From Parvularcula sp. LCG005 (GTDB lineage Bacteria; Pseudomonadota; Alphaproteobacteria; Caulobacterales; Parvularculaceae), in the NCBI RefSeq assembly GCF_032930845.1, contig NZ_CP136758.1, forward strand, positions 1,038,501 to 1,102,500: a stretch of DNA of 64,000 bases, read 5' to 3'. The notes under the pieces were generated by a model. The model had not been told where the DNA came from. It did no database searches and saw only the letters and a program-made list of their open reading frames with translations. This document shows positions 37,064 to 45,341 of the stretch, piece by piece. A program made the translations under genes and the position numbers. Each line of letters opens with the position of its first letter. Positions within the stretch are counted from its first letter, which is position 1.

Positions 37064-37516
37064 ATGAAGGATCGCCTGCAGCAGATCTGGTCCGGTTTCG
37101 GTGAGCGTACGACGCTCGACCTCTCCGGCACGTCCATCAACAACACGCCGCGGCCCGGCTTTGAACGCAATTTGGAGCGGGAGGCCCATGCCCTCGACCG
37201 CCCGATGGCGGAAGCCCTGCGGGCAACCCACCTGCCAGACGGCATGACCGATCCGGTCGGCGCGGCCTTCAGCGCGCTTCACTCCTCCATGGCCGCGCAG
37301 AAGAAACCGGCGCGGGGTCGCAAGGCGCGGGCGCAGGACATGCCGACGGCCAGCTTCGCGATGCCGGAGTCGAATATTGAAAAGACGCTGTTGGCGGATC
37401 TTGCATTCACGCGCAGCAAGACGGTCCGCCGGGATAGCGACTACATTTCCTATGCCGCGGCCCGTCAGGCCGACTGGCAGAAGAGGAAGCGTAAGCGGTT
37501 CCTCGGCATCTTCTAG
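37064..37516 (+). CDS. small basic protein paired with Ntn-hydrolase gene
   Basis: 150-aa cytoplasmic, Ala/Arg/Lys-rich protein, mostly helical and partly disordered, with a basic Arg/Lys patch (QKKPARGRKARAQ near residue 87) and a strongly basic end (WQKRKRKRFLGIF). I do not recognise the family. AAGGGAGCC gives a good ribosome-binding site, and only 15 bp separate it from the hydrolase gene, so the two almost certainly form an operon. A substrate, adaptor or inhibitor of the upstream hydrolase is the obvious guess, but nothing in the sequence proves it. Confidence 0.68.
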   Translation: MKDRLQQIWSGFGERTTLDLSGTSINNTPRPGFERNLEREAHALDRPMAEALRATHLPDGMTDPVGAAFSALHSSMAAQKKPARGRKARAQDMPTASFAMPESNIEKTLLADLAFTRSKTVRRDSDYISYAAARQADWQKRKRKRFLGIF

Positions 37517-37524
37517 TCAAAATC

Positions 37525-38355
37525 TCAGCTCAGCCAGGGCGACCAGAGCGGAAACGCATGGCTCCATAGAAAGACGGCTGCGCCGGCGCCTGCGAGATAG
37601 GGGCCGAAGCGGATTTCGGTCTGCGCTGAAAATCCGCCCGCCGTCTTCGCGAATATCATCGCAATGGCAAGAGCGCTCGCGGAGGCCAGCAGGATGACAA
37701 AGGGCAGGGCATAGATGCCGACCAGCGCGCCAAGGGCAGCCACAAGTTTCGCATCGCCAAGGCCCAGACCCTCCTGCCCCCGCAAGGCGCGATAGCCGGT
37801 CGATATCCCCCAAAGAAGGCCGTAGCCAATCGCCGCCCCGATCAGGGCAGCCATCAGGCTGACGTAAAAGGGCACGAGCGCCGCGGCGAATCCCAGCCCG
37901 ATGAGGGGCAGCGTCAGTGCATCGGGCAGATAGCCTGTGCGGTGGTCGATCACCCCCAGCGCCAGTAGAACAAGCAGGACAACAAGCGCATGCAGCGCGA
38001 TCAGGGGAGCCGTGAACACAGCCGCCGCCAGCAGGCCGGCCAGGCCGCCGGCCAGTTCAATCAGCAGATAACGCCGCGGTATAGAGACGCCGCAATGTCG
38101 GCACTGGCCCCGGGCCCGCAGATATCCAAGGATGGGAATGAGATCGATCATCGACAGTTGCGTTCGGCAGGCGGGGCAGTGCGATCGCGGCAAGGCGAGG
38201 GAGTAGGGGCGAGGCAGACCGCCTTCGGGCGGGTCCACCAGTTTCCACAGGACCGGTCCCCGCGACACCAGCACCGTCAGGAAACTGCCGCCGAGCAGAC
38301 CCGCAACGGCCCCAAGCAGAAGCCATGTCCAGAAGGGAATCGCCAACGCGCTCAT
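37525..38355 (-). CDS. gspO: type 4 prepilin leader peptidase / N-methyltransferase
   Basis: Polytopic inner-membrane aspartyl protease that cleaves and N-methylates type II secretion pseudopilins. At 276 aa it has the full bifunctional form: the N-terminal cytoplasmic loop with paired zinc motifs CPACRTQ and CRHCGVS (about residues 55-85), then the membrane core with catalytic Asp in LGVIDHRTGYLPDAL and in GLGDAKLVAALGA. About eight hydrophobic segments. It is divergent from the ElpS-like gene and separated from gspC-N by that gene and a TonB receptor, so it is the missing GspO of this T2SS. Its promoter lies in the intergenic region that carries the Pho-box repeats. Confidence 0.95.
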   Translation of the reverse strand: MSALAIPFWTWLLLGAVAGLLGGSFLTVLVSRGPVLWKLVDPPEGGLPRPYSLALPRSHCPACRTQLSMIDLIPILGYLRARGQCRHCGVSIPRRYLLIELAGGLAGLLAAAVFTAPLIALHALVVLLVLLALGVIDHRTGYLPDALTLPLIGLGFAAALVPFYVSLMAALIGAAIGYGLLWGISTGYRALRGQEGLGLGDAKLVAALGALVGIYALPFVILLASASALAIAMIFAKTAGGFSAQTEIRFGPYLAGAGAAVFLWSHAFPLWSPWLS

Positions 38356-38414
38356 CTCATAACCTTCATTTATCCGTGCACCATTCTGTCAATCCATGCG
38401 GAAAGTTGATGAGA

Positions 38415-38447
38415 TTGTCACGAAACTTTCACGGGCCTGTCACAATG
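38415..38447 (+). promoter_or_regulatory. Pho box (three 11-bp PhoB repeats)
   Basis: Three in-phase 11-mers: TTGTCACGAAA (38415), CTTTCACGGGC (38426), CTGTCACAATG (38437). Each starts with a near match to CTGTCAT, and the 11-bp period is exact. It lies between gspO (minus) and the ElpS-like gene (plus). Confidence 0.75.
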
Positions 38448-38496
38448 CGCACCCCGTACGCTCCGTATGCAAAGTTTATTCAGGCTGTTTCCTGAT

Positions 38497-38518
38497 TTGT
38501 CATAAAACTGTGAAGTCG
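38497..38518 (+). promoter_or_regulatory. second Pho-box-like pair
   Basis: TTGTCATAAAA (38497) followed at exactly 11 bp by CTGTGAAGTCG (38508). It is closer to the ElpS-like start; TATTGC at 38525-38530 could be its -10. Confidence 0.5.
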
Positions 38519-38601
38519 ACGGCCTATTGCAAGTCTCGCGAACGAAAGTGGGTCGTTCGCTTATCGTATTCAGAATTGCAATCTGCCTTAGGGGGCAAAG
38601 C

Positions 38602-41553
38602 ATGGTTTTCACATCCTCCATCCGCCGCGGACTTTTCGCGACCAGCGCCTGTGCCGTTCTTGCTGCCTGTTCTGGGAGCGGCAACATCTCCAGCACCGGC
38701 AGTGCCGGGCCTGTCACCATCGGTGGCGGCAACAGCGGTGGCGGGTCGACCGCGGATGTCAGCTTCGTTCCTAACGGTTTTACGTGCCCGACCGGCACGA
38801 CACAGGATCAGGTCAGCGTCGGCGCAGTCCAGATCGAAGCCTGTATCATTCCGGCCGGTACGATTGTGGCTGATACAACGCTGCCAGGCACATCGGGCAA
38901 TGCGCGCGTCGGCTACTTCCTTCAGGGTGCTGTCTTTGTTGGTGACAACCTCATCTCAAACCCATCGGGTTCCAGTGCGACGCTGAGCATCGGCGCCGGT
39001 GCCATCATCATGGGTGCCAATGGCGAAGACGCTCTTTTCATCAATCCGGGTTCGGACATTAATGCAGTTGGTACTGAGCTTCAGCCAATCGTCATGACTT
39101 CTGCCACCGACGCGGCCGACGGCAATGTCGATGATGGCCTGGTCAACGGTTCTGCTTCGGCCAAGGGCGAGTGGGGCGGTCTGGTCATCAACGGTCTCGC
39201 ACCGATCAATGACTGTGACGTCTCGACCAACACGCCGGGCGCTGCTGACTGTAACAAGACCGGTGAGGGCGGCTCTGGCCTCTTTGGCGGCAACCAGCCA
39301 AACGACAGCTCAGGCACGCTTTCCTATGTCCGCGTTCAATATGCCGGCTTCCGCTTCAACGGCGAAGACGAGCTGAACGGCATCGCGTTCCAGGGCGTGG
39401 GTGACGGCACGACGGTTGATCACATCCACGTCCATAACGGGAACGATGACGGCGTCGAATTCTTCGGCGGTACCGTCAATGTGAAGAACATCGTCGTCAC
39501 GGGCGCTGATGACGACTCGATCGACTGGACCGACGGCTGGCAGGGTGACCTGCAATTCGCGCTCGTGGTGCAGGACGACGTCTCCGCTGACCGCGGCATC
39601 GAAGGCGACAACCGCGGCAACGACGTCAATGTCGGCGAAGCTCAGGGCGTTGTCTCCCGTCCGAACATCTCGAACTTCACCTTCTTCGGCTCTTCGGCTT
39701 CCGCAGCGTCGCCAAGCGATGGTCTGAAGCTTCGTGCCGGTACAGGCGGTAACATCGCCAATGGTATCGTTCTGGGCTTCGGTCTGGGTGATGGTCTCGA
39801 TTTCGACCGCAACAACAATTACGAAGACAGCGCCGGCAACGTGATCGGTTCAGAGATGGGCAACGCCACGCCTTCGATCAACGCGCTGTTCTTTGCTGAC
39901 AACGCCAAGCCTTACGACAGCGATGGCAAGACCCTTTTCGACGCTGGTGTGGACAACACGGACGCTGTCTTCTCGACCATGAGCGGCGTGATCCCTGGTT
40001 CGGCTGAGCAGGCCGTCAACGTGTTTGACAACACCGCTGGCACAACGCTGACGCTCACCAACTATATCGGTGCCTTCGACCCTGCGTCGGAAAGCAACAG
40101 CGACAACTGGATGACCGGCTGGACCCTGTCCTCCGCAATCCCAGGCGCGCAAGCTGCCGCCTGTCCAGCAGGGACCACGGTTTCGGCAACCGAGACCGTT
40201 CCATCGGGCCGGTTCGAGCAGCTCGTCTGTGTGCTGCCAAACCAGATCGATACAGACATCACGCTGACATCCGGCAACCTCTACACCTTCGCCGGTTCCG
40301 TCTTTATCGGTGGTGACGTTGGTCCAGACGCAACCGCCCCTCTGGCGGGCCGCACGGCAGCAACCCTGACGGTTGAGCCAGGCGTGACCGTTTACGGTTC
40401 CGCTGGTGAAGACGCGATCATCGTGACGCGCGGTTCGCAGCTGGTGGCTGAGGGTACATCGACGGCACCGGTCATCTTCACCTCCAAATCCGACATCGAC
40501 GGCACGGTTCTCGCCAGCGACAAGGGTGAGTGGGGCGGTCTGGTCATCAACGGCCGTGCACCGATTAATGACTGTAACGTCTCGACCAACGTGCCTGGCA
40601 CGATTGGCTGTGAGAAGTCGGGTGAAGGTTCATCGGGTCTCTTCGGCGGTAACGACGAGAACGACGACAGCGGCAGCCTGTCCTATGTTCAGGTCAAATA
40701 TGCCGGCTTCCGCTTCAACGGTGAAGACGAGCTGAACGGTATCGCCTTCCAGGGTGTTGGCGATGCGACGAATGTCGATCACGTCCACGTCCACAACGGT
40801 AACGATGACGGTGTCGAATTCTTCGGCGGTACGGTGAATGTGAAGAACATCATCGTGACGGGCGCGGACGACGACTCGATTGACTGGACCGATGGCTGGC
40901 GGGGGTCGGTGCAGTATGCACTGGTCATTCAGGACGATGTCTCCGCTGACCGCGGCATCGAAGGCGACAACCGCGGCAATGACGTGAATGTCGGCGAAGC
41001 CCAGGGTGTTGTTTCAACCCCGACCATCTCGAACTTCACCTTCTTCGGCTCTTCCGCTTCTGCGGCCAGCCCAAGCGATGGTGTCAAAATTCGTGCGGGT
41101 ACGGACGGCATCCTGTTGAACGGTATCGTGCTCGGCTTCGGTCTGGGCGACGGCATCGATTTCGACCGCAACAACAACTACGAAGACAGCGCAGGCAATG
41201 TGATCGGCTCCGAAGCGGGTAACGCGACGCCAGAACTGTTCTCGATCTACGTCGCAGACAATTCCAAGCCTTACGACACGGATGGCGGCACGCTGTTCAA
41301 CGTCACCGGCGCCGGAAACGTCGAAGGCACTGCGCGCAACATGACCGGGTTCATCCCGAACGCCACGCTGCAGGGCGCGATCGTTGCCAAGGATGTGGCC
41401 ACCATCACCTTCCCGGCGACGGCGGACAACGCCTCCGTGATCGATACGACCGACTATGTCGGTGCGTTCGATCCGGCGACGGAGACCAATGCTGACAACT
41501 GGACGACTGGCTGGTCGTACAACATCAGCACCAGCCTGCCGAACGTCAACTAA
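38602..41553 (+). CDS. ElpS-like surface lipoprotein with two-fold internal duplication
   Basis: 983-aa lipoprotein; start MVFTSSIRRG (38602) chosen for AGGGGGC just upstream and the lipobox LAAC with lipid Cys23. The body is two copies of a roughly 450-aa module, aligned at protein and DNA level with an exact 1359-bp shift: GEWGGLVING, SGLFGGN, YAGFRFNGEDELNGIAFQG, HVHNGNDDGVEFFGG, GADDDSIDWTDGW, DVSADRGIEGDNRGNDVNVG. The Asp/Asn/Gly-rich turns suggest a calcium-stabilised beta-helix (inference). Position before a TonB receptor and 12 gsp genes, and the Pho boxes upstream, match ElpS of Caulobacter crescentus, a phosphate-starvation lipoprotein whose release needs the T2SS. Homology to ElpS itself is inferred from context, not alignment. 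Confidence 0.8.
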   Translation: MVFTSSIRRGLFATSACAVLAACSGSGNISSTGSAGPVTIGGGNSGGGSTADVSFVPNGFTCPTGTTQDQVSVGAVQIEACIIPAGTIVADTTLPGTSGNARVGYFLQGAVFVGDNLISNPSGSSATLSIGAGAIIMGANGEDALFINPGSDINAVGTELQPIVMTSATDAADGNVDDGLVNGSASAKGEWGGLVINGLAPINDCDVSTNTPGAADCNKTGEGGSGLFGGNQPNDSSGTLSYVRVQYAGFRFNGEDELNGIAFQGVGDGTTVDHIHVHNGNDDGVEFFGGTVNVKNIVVTGADDDSIDWTDGWQGDLQFALVVQDDVSADRGIEGDNRGNDVNVGEAQGVVSRPNISNFTFFGSSASAASPSDGLKLRAGTGGNIANGIVLGFGLGDGLDFDRNNNYEDSAGNVIGSEMGNATPSINALFFADNAKPYDSDGKTLFDAGVDNTDAVFSTMSGVIPGSAEQAVNVFDNTAGTTLTLTNYIGAFDPASESNSDNWMTGWTLSSAIPGAQAAACPAGTTVSATETVPSGRFEQLVCVLPNQIDTDITLTSGNLYTFAGSVFIGGDVGPDATAPLAGRTAATLTVEPGVTVYGSAGEDAIIVTRGSQLVAEGTSTAPVIFTSKSDIDGTVLASDKGEWGGLVINGRAPINDCNVSTNVPGTIGCEKSGEGSSGLFGGNDENDDSGSLSYVQVKYAGFRFNGEDELNGIAFQGVGDATNVDHVHVHNGNDDGVEFFGGTVNVKNIIVTGADDDSIDWTDGWRGSVQYALVIQDDVSADRGIEGDNRGNDVNVGEAQGVVSTPTISNFTFFGSSASAASPSDGVKIRAGTDGILLNGIVLGFGLGDGIDFDRNNNYEDSAGNVIGSEAGNATPELFSIYVADNSKPYDTDGGTLFNVTGAGNVEGTARNMTGFIPNATLQGAIVAKDVATITFPATADNASVIDTTDYVGAFDPATETNADNWTTGWSYNISTSLPNVN

Positions 41554-41564
41554 GACACCGCGAC

Positions 41565-41595
41565 AGCTGGCGGGCTGATGCCCGCCAGCTCTTTT
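41565..41595 (+). terminator. terminator between ElpS-like gene and TonB receptor
   Basis: Perfect 11-bp stem AGCTGGCGGGC (41565-41575) / GCCCGCCAGCT (41580-41590), TGAT loop, T-run. Expression of the receptor gene would need read-through or its own promoter. Confidence 0.92.
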
Positions 41596-41640
41596 TGTCA
41601 TTCGTGTGCTGAAAATCTTATCGGCCAATTGAGGTCCATC

Positions 41641-44253
41641 ATGTTCCTTCTGAACCGTCTTGTCCCTTCGGTCGTCCTGTCCGCCGCTCTCCTGTCGGCG
41701 CCGGCTTTTGCCCAGGATGACACGTATGAGGGTGTTGGTGCTGACGACGACGTCATTGTCGTGCGCGGCGCGCTGATCCCCGATGAAAAAAAATCCACGT
41801 CGGAAATTGCTTCCTTCCTCGACGCCGAGGATTTCGACCGGGCAGGGGATAGTGATATCGCCGCGGCCCTGAAACGGGTCACGGGCCTGTCGGTTCAGGA
41901 TGGCAAATTCATTATCGTTCGTGGCCTGAACGAGCGCTACTCGTCAGCGACCCTGAACGGACTGCCGTTGCCAAGCCCTGAGCCTCTGCGCCGGGCCGCG
42001 CCACTCGATCTCTTCCCGACTTCTGTCATCGACAGCACGCTGGTCCAGAAGACCTTCTCTCCACAATTCTCCGGTGAGTTCGGTGGTGGTCTTGTCGAGC
42101 TGCGCACCAAGGGTATTCCGCAGGAAGATTTCTTTGAGATCAATCTGGGCATGTCCGCGAACTCTGCGACGTCCTTCAGCGACGGCCTGTTCTATGAGGG
42201 CAGCAACACCGACGTTTACGGTTTCGACGATGGCCTGCGTGACCTGCCGGATGCAGCGACCGGCCTCTTCATCGGCGGTGTCGTCCCGGGTGACGTTCAG
42301 AATGCCGCTGACATCAGCTTTGAGCAGAAGAAAACGCTACTCATCTCCAATGACGATGCGCCGGCCAATGGCAAGGGCTCCATCGCACTGGGCAAGAAGT
42401 TCTACACCGATGGCGACCTGTCCGCCGGTACCGTGCTCTATGTCGGGTATGATAATGACTGGCAGACCCGTGAGGGGACGCGTAACCGTATTACCGGTGT
42501 GAACTCCTACGGCAGCGACTTCCTGTCGACACGTCAGGAAGTGTCCCTGGCCGGCCTGTCGTCCTCGGCTATCGAATTCAACCAGGATCACTCAGTTCAG
42601 CTGACCGGTCTTCTGGTGCGCAAATCGCTCAAGCAGGCTGATATCTCAACGCGCAGCTTCTCGGGCGATGAGCGTCAGTTCCGTACAGAGAGCACCGACT
42701 TCATCGAGCGTCAGCTCTGGCAGGCGCAGCTGAACGGGACGCACCTCTTCCCGGATCTCGCTGACCTCGAAGTCGCGTGGAAAGCCTCCTACGGTCAGGC
42801 CGACCGCGATCAGCCTTACCGTCGTGAAACGTCATTCGTCCGGACTGACCCGTCCGAAGACTATGCGTTCACCACGGAAGAGGGCCGCTCGAACATCGAC
42901 TTCCGTTCCCTGCAGGATGAGAACACAGCCGCCGGGATCGACTTCACTCTGCCGCTCGACCTTGGGACGCGCGTCACCTTCAAGTTCGGTGGCGCCTATA
43001 CACAAACAGACCGCTCGACGGCCCGCCGCCTGTTCGAATTCCGCGGCGCGTTTCCTGAAGAGGTCGTGGGCAGCCGTGCCGACGTCATCTTCTCCGATGA
43101 AGTTCTCGGCCTAACCGGTCCGCTCGTCCGCTTTGCCTCGACCGCTGGGGAGCCTGACAACTTCGAAGGCACCCTGGAAGTCGCCGCGGCCTATGCTTCG
43201 GCTGATATCGAAATGGGGCCATATCTGCGCGCCAATATCGGTGGCCGGTTTGAGGACTCATCGCAGGAAGTGGCAACATTCCTGACGCGCTCCCCAGAGA
43301 CGGTCAGCGTCTTTGATCCGATCGAAGAGCAATACTTCCTGCCAGCGGCTACCCTGACATGGATCCCGACCGGGAACTTCCAGGTCCGCGGTGGTTTCTC
43401 CAAAACCCTCACGCGTCCGCAGTTCCGCGAACTGTCGCCATCGATCTTTACTGATCCGGACACGGACACGGTCTTCGTCGGTAACCCGTTCCTGAAGAAC
43501 ACGGAAATCGAAAACTATGATATCCGCGCGGAATGGTATTTCCGTCGTGGCGAGTTTGCGACAATCGGCCTGTTCTACAAGGACATGACCAACCCGATCG
43601 AAGACGCGATCCTGTCCACGGAAAGCGACCGCACGAGCTTTGTGAACGCACCGTCTGCTGAGCTTTACGGCGTCGAAGTCGAGTTCGAGAAGAACGTCGA
43701 CCTCGATCAAATGCTGGATGCGGCCTTCTGGTCCGGCAAACAGCTCGTTTTCAAGACGAACTACACCTATACTAATGGTGAAGTGTCCGCTGACGGTTCG
43801 GTCATCGTACCGCAGATTTCAGGGCAGGGTGTGACGGCCAGCGAACGGGCCGCAGAAGCTCAGCTGCTCGACGGCTCGCGTCTGGTTGGCCTGTCAGAGC
43901 ACCTGTTTAACATCCAGCTCGGTATCGAGACGGAGTACAACACCAAGGTCACACTGGCTGGCAATTACGCGTCTGAACGAACCCTGTTCCGGGGCGCGCC
44001 GATCAGCGCCGGTCGCTTCCTGCCGTCGCCGGTTGAACAGCCACCAATCTCTCTTGATTTCGTGGTCGACCAGCCGCTGGAGATTGCCGGGGGTGAATAC
44101 AACCTGACCCTGAAAATCCAGAATCTCCTCAACTCGGCCTATGACGTGTTCTACGAGGACAATGGCAATTCAGGTATCATTACCGGTCAGCCCGTCTTCC
44201 AGGAGTATGATCTGGGCCGGACATACTCGATTTCGGTCAAACGCACCTTCTAG
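41641..44253 (+). CDS. TonB-dependent outer membrane receptor
   Basis: 870-aa outer-membrane transporter powered by TonB. Signal peptide (residues 1-23, ending APAFAQ), a TonB-box-like DDVIVVRG, a plug domain (LKRVTGLSVQDGKFIIVRGLNERYSSATLNG, then LDLFPTSVIDSTLVQKTFSPQFSGEFGGG), then a beta-barrel ending in Phe (SVKRTF) as outer membrane proteins do. The start at 41641 has GAGG upstream; the alternative at 41578 would begin inside the preceding terminator. It lies between the ElpS-like lipoprotein and the T2SS operon, so it may import a product released by the extracellular activity of that system, perhaps a phosphorylated compound under phosphate limitation (inference). Confidence 0.93.
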   Translation: MFLLNRLVPSVVLSAALLSAPAFAQDDTYEGVGADDDVIVVRGALIPDEKKSTSEIASFLDAEDFDRAGDSDIAAALKRVTGLSVQDGKFIIVRGLNERYSSATLNGLPLPSPEPLRRAAPLDLFPTSVIDSTLVQKTFSPQFSGEFGGGLVELRTKGIPQEDFFEINLGMSANSATSFSDGLFYEGSNTDVYGFDDGLRDLPDAATGLFIGGVVPGDVQNAADISFEQKKTLLISNDDAPANGKGSIALGKKFYTDGDLSAGTVLYVGYDNDWQTREGTRNRITGVNSYGSDFLSTRQEVSLAGLSSSAIEFNQDHSVQLTGLLVRKSLKQADISTRSFSGDERQFRTESTDFIERQLWQAQLNGTHLFPDLADLEVAWKASYGQADRDQPYRRETSFVRTDPSEDYAFTTEEGRSNIDFRSLQDENTAAGIDFTLPLDLGTRVTFKFGGAYTQTDRSTARRLFEFRGAFPEEVVGSRADVIFSDEVLGLTGPLVRFASTAGEPDNFEGTLEVAAAYASADIEMGPYLRANIGGRFEDSSQEVATFLTRSPETVSVFDPIEEQYFLPAATLTWIPTGNFQVRGGFSKTLTRPQFRELSPSIFTDPDTDTVFVGNPFLKNTEIENYDIRAEWYFRRGEFATIGLFYKDMTNPIEDAILSTESDRTSFVNAPSAELYGVEVEFEKNVDLDQMLDAAFWSGKQLVFKTNYTYTNGEVSADGSVIVPQISGQGVTASERAAEAQLLDGSRLVGLSEHLFNIQLGIETEYNTKVTLAGNYASERTLFRGAPISAGRFLPSPVEQPPISLDFVVDQPLEIAGGEYNLTLKIQNLLNSAYDVFYEDNGNSGIITGQPVFQEYDLGRTYSISVKRTF

Positions 44254-44276
44254 GTCGTACCAATGACATTGACACG

Positions 44277-44308
44277 AGGGGCGGGCCGGTACGGACCGCC
44301 CCTTTTTC
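44277..44308 (+). terminator. terminator of TonB receptor gene
   Basis: Stem AGGGGCGG (44277-44284) / CCGCCCCT (44296-44303) with inner CCG/CGG pairing, followed by TTTTT. Confidence 0.88.
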
Positions 44309-44366
44309 GTTCAACTCCTTGAAAATGCCACCTTTTGCCAGCATCCGCCGCGAAGCTGGGCAATGG

Positions 44367-44381
44367 TTAATCGCCCATTTA
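44367..44381. promoter_or_regulatory. CtrA-box-like site before gspC
   Basis: TTAA-N7-TTTA, one mismatch to the CtrA consensus, 36 bp upstream of the gspC start and inside the region that must hold the T2SS promoter. About one such chance match is expected in all intergenic DNA of the window. Confidence 0.3.
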
Positions 44382-44417
44382 CCGTGAGGGTGTGATAAAC
44401 CGTGACTGGGCGGCTGC

Positions 44418-45341
44418 ATGACCGTGAAACCGCAGAAATTTGAACGGAAAGGGCCAGGGTTGGCTGAGATCGCGACGACGTCGACATCACAGGCACCGGA
44501 CAGCGAGGGCAGCGCCATCAAGGCTACCCGTCGCCAGCGGGAAAGTGCGTTTGACAGTGCTCTGGCCATCCGTCTTGTCGAGGGGTGCTATGTGGCACTG
44601 CTCGGCTTTCTGACCATCCAGTTGATTTTCACCCTGTTCGAGCCGCTGACCATCCCGTCAGGGCGGACCTTCGCCCGGGGCGACCAGCCGATCGCGGATC
44701 TGACGGTGATGTCGTCCTTCGATCCGTTCATCGGCTACGCTCCGCAGACCACTGAGGTTGAGGATTATACGCCGGCGGCCGAAACCATGCTCAATATCAA
44801 GCTGGTCGGCACCTATGTCATCGGGGACGAGCCCAGCGCCACCATCGCCACGGAATCGAACGGCCAGCGGCTGTTCTTTGTCGGCGACACCATCAGTTCC
44901 GGCGTGACCGTTCGGGACATTCTGTCCGACCAGGTCATTCTCAACCGCAACGGCATCACCGAGACCCTGAGCCTTGAAAACCGGGCGCCCGTTGCTCGTC
45001 AGACATCCTCGGGTCCACGGACAGCGCCCACGCCGGGCTCGACCGGGAGTCGCCCACCGGCCGGTGACAGTGTCTTGAGTTCCTATGTTCAGGTCGGGCC
45101 GGCCCCCGGTACCCAGGGTCTGGTCCTGTCCGCCGGTACCAACCCGATGTTTTTCGAAGCTGCCGGTCTGATCGACGGTGACATCCTCTTGAATATCAAC
45201 GGTCAGCCCGTCTCCAGCAACCCGGCCCAGGTCATGGGATCCATGGCGACAATGCTGTCGCGTGGACCTGTGACGGCCACCATCAGCCGACATGGGGAAG
45301 AGTTCGATATCGTGCTCGACCCGTCAGGATTGCTACCATGA
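44418..45341 (+). CDS. gspC: type II secretion protein GspC
   Basis: Inner-membrane connector that links the T2SS platform to the secretin. 307 aa: a cytosolic N-terminus (about 1-50), one transmembrane helix (VALLGFLTIQLIFTLF near 60), the periplasmic HR domain (NIKLVGTYVIGDEPSATIATES, then GDTISSGVTVRDILSDQVILNRNGITETLSL), a Pro/Ser/Thr-rich linker, and a C-terminal PDZ domain (GLIDGDILLNINGQPVSSN). First gene of the operon; its stop overlaps gspD by four bases. No Pho box lies directly before it. Confidence 0.93.
   Translation: MTVKPQKFERKGPGLAEIATTSTSQAPDSEGSAIKATRRQRESAFDSALAIRLVEGCYVALLGFLTIQLIFTLFEPLTIPSGRTFARGDQPIADLTVMSSFDPFIGYAPQTTEVEDYTPAAETMLNIKLVGTYVIGDEPSATIATESNGQRLFFVGDTISSGVTVRDILSDQVILNRNGITETLSLENRAPVARQTSSGPRTAPTPGSTGSRPPAGDSVLSSYVQVGPAPGTQGLVLSAGTNPMFFEAAGLIDGDILLNINGQPVSSNPAQVMGSMATMLSRGPVTATISRHGEEFDIVLDPSGLLP

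Noticed and set aside
39100-41250. Long direct repeats that could be a mobile or CRISPR-like array
   Set aside because: The repeats are in frame, encode aligned protein modules, and occur only twice; this is domain duplication inside one gene.
41578-41640. Earlier start codon for the TonB receptor
   Set aside because: It falls within the loop of a perfect terminator hairpin, and the peptide before MFLLNRL is not signal-like.
41780-41800. Possible frameshift at the A-run in the TonB receptor gene
   Set aside because: The run of A is read through without a break; plug and barrel motifs continue in the same frame on both sides.
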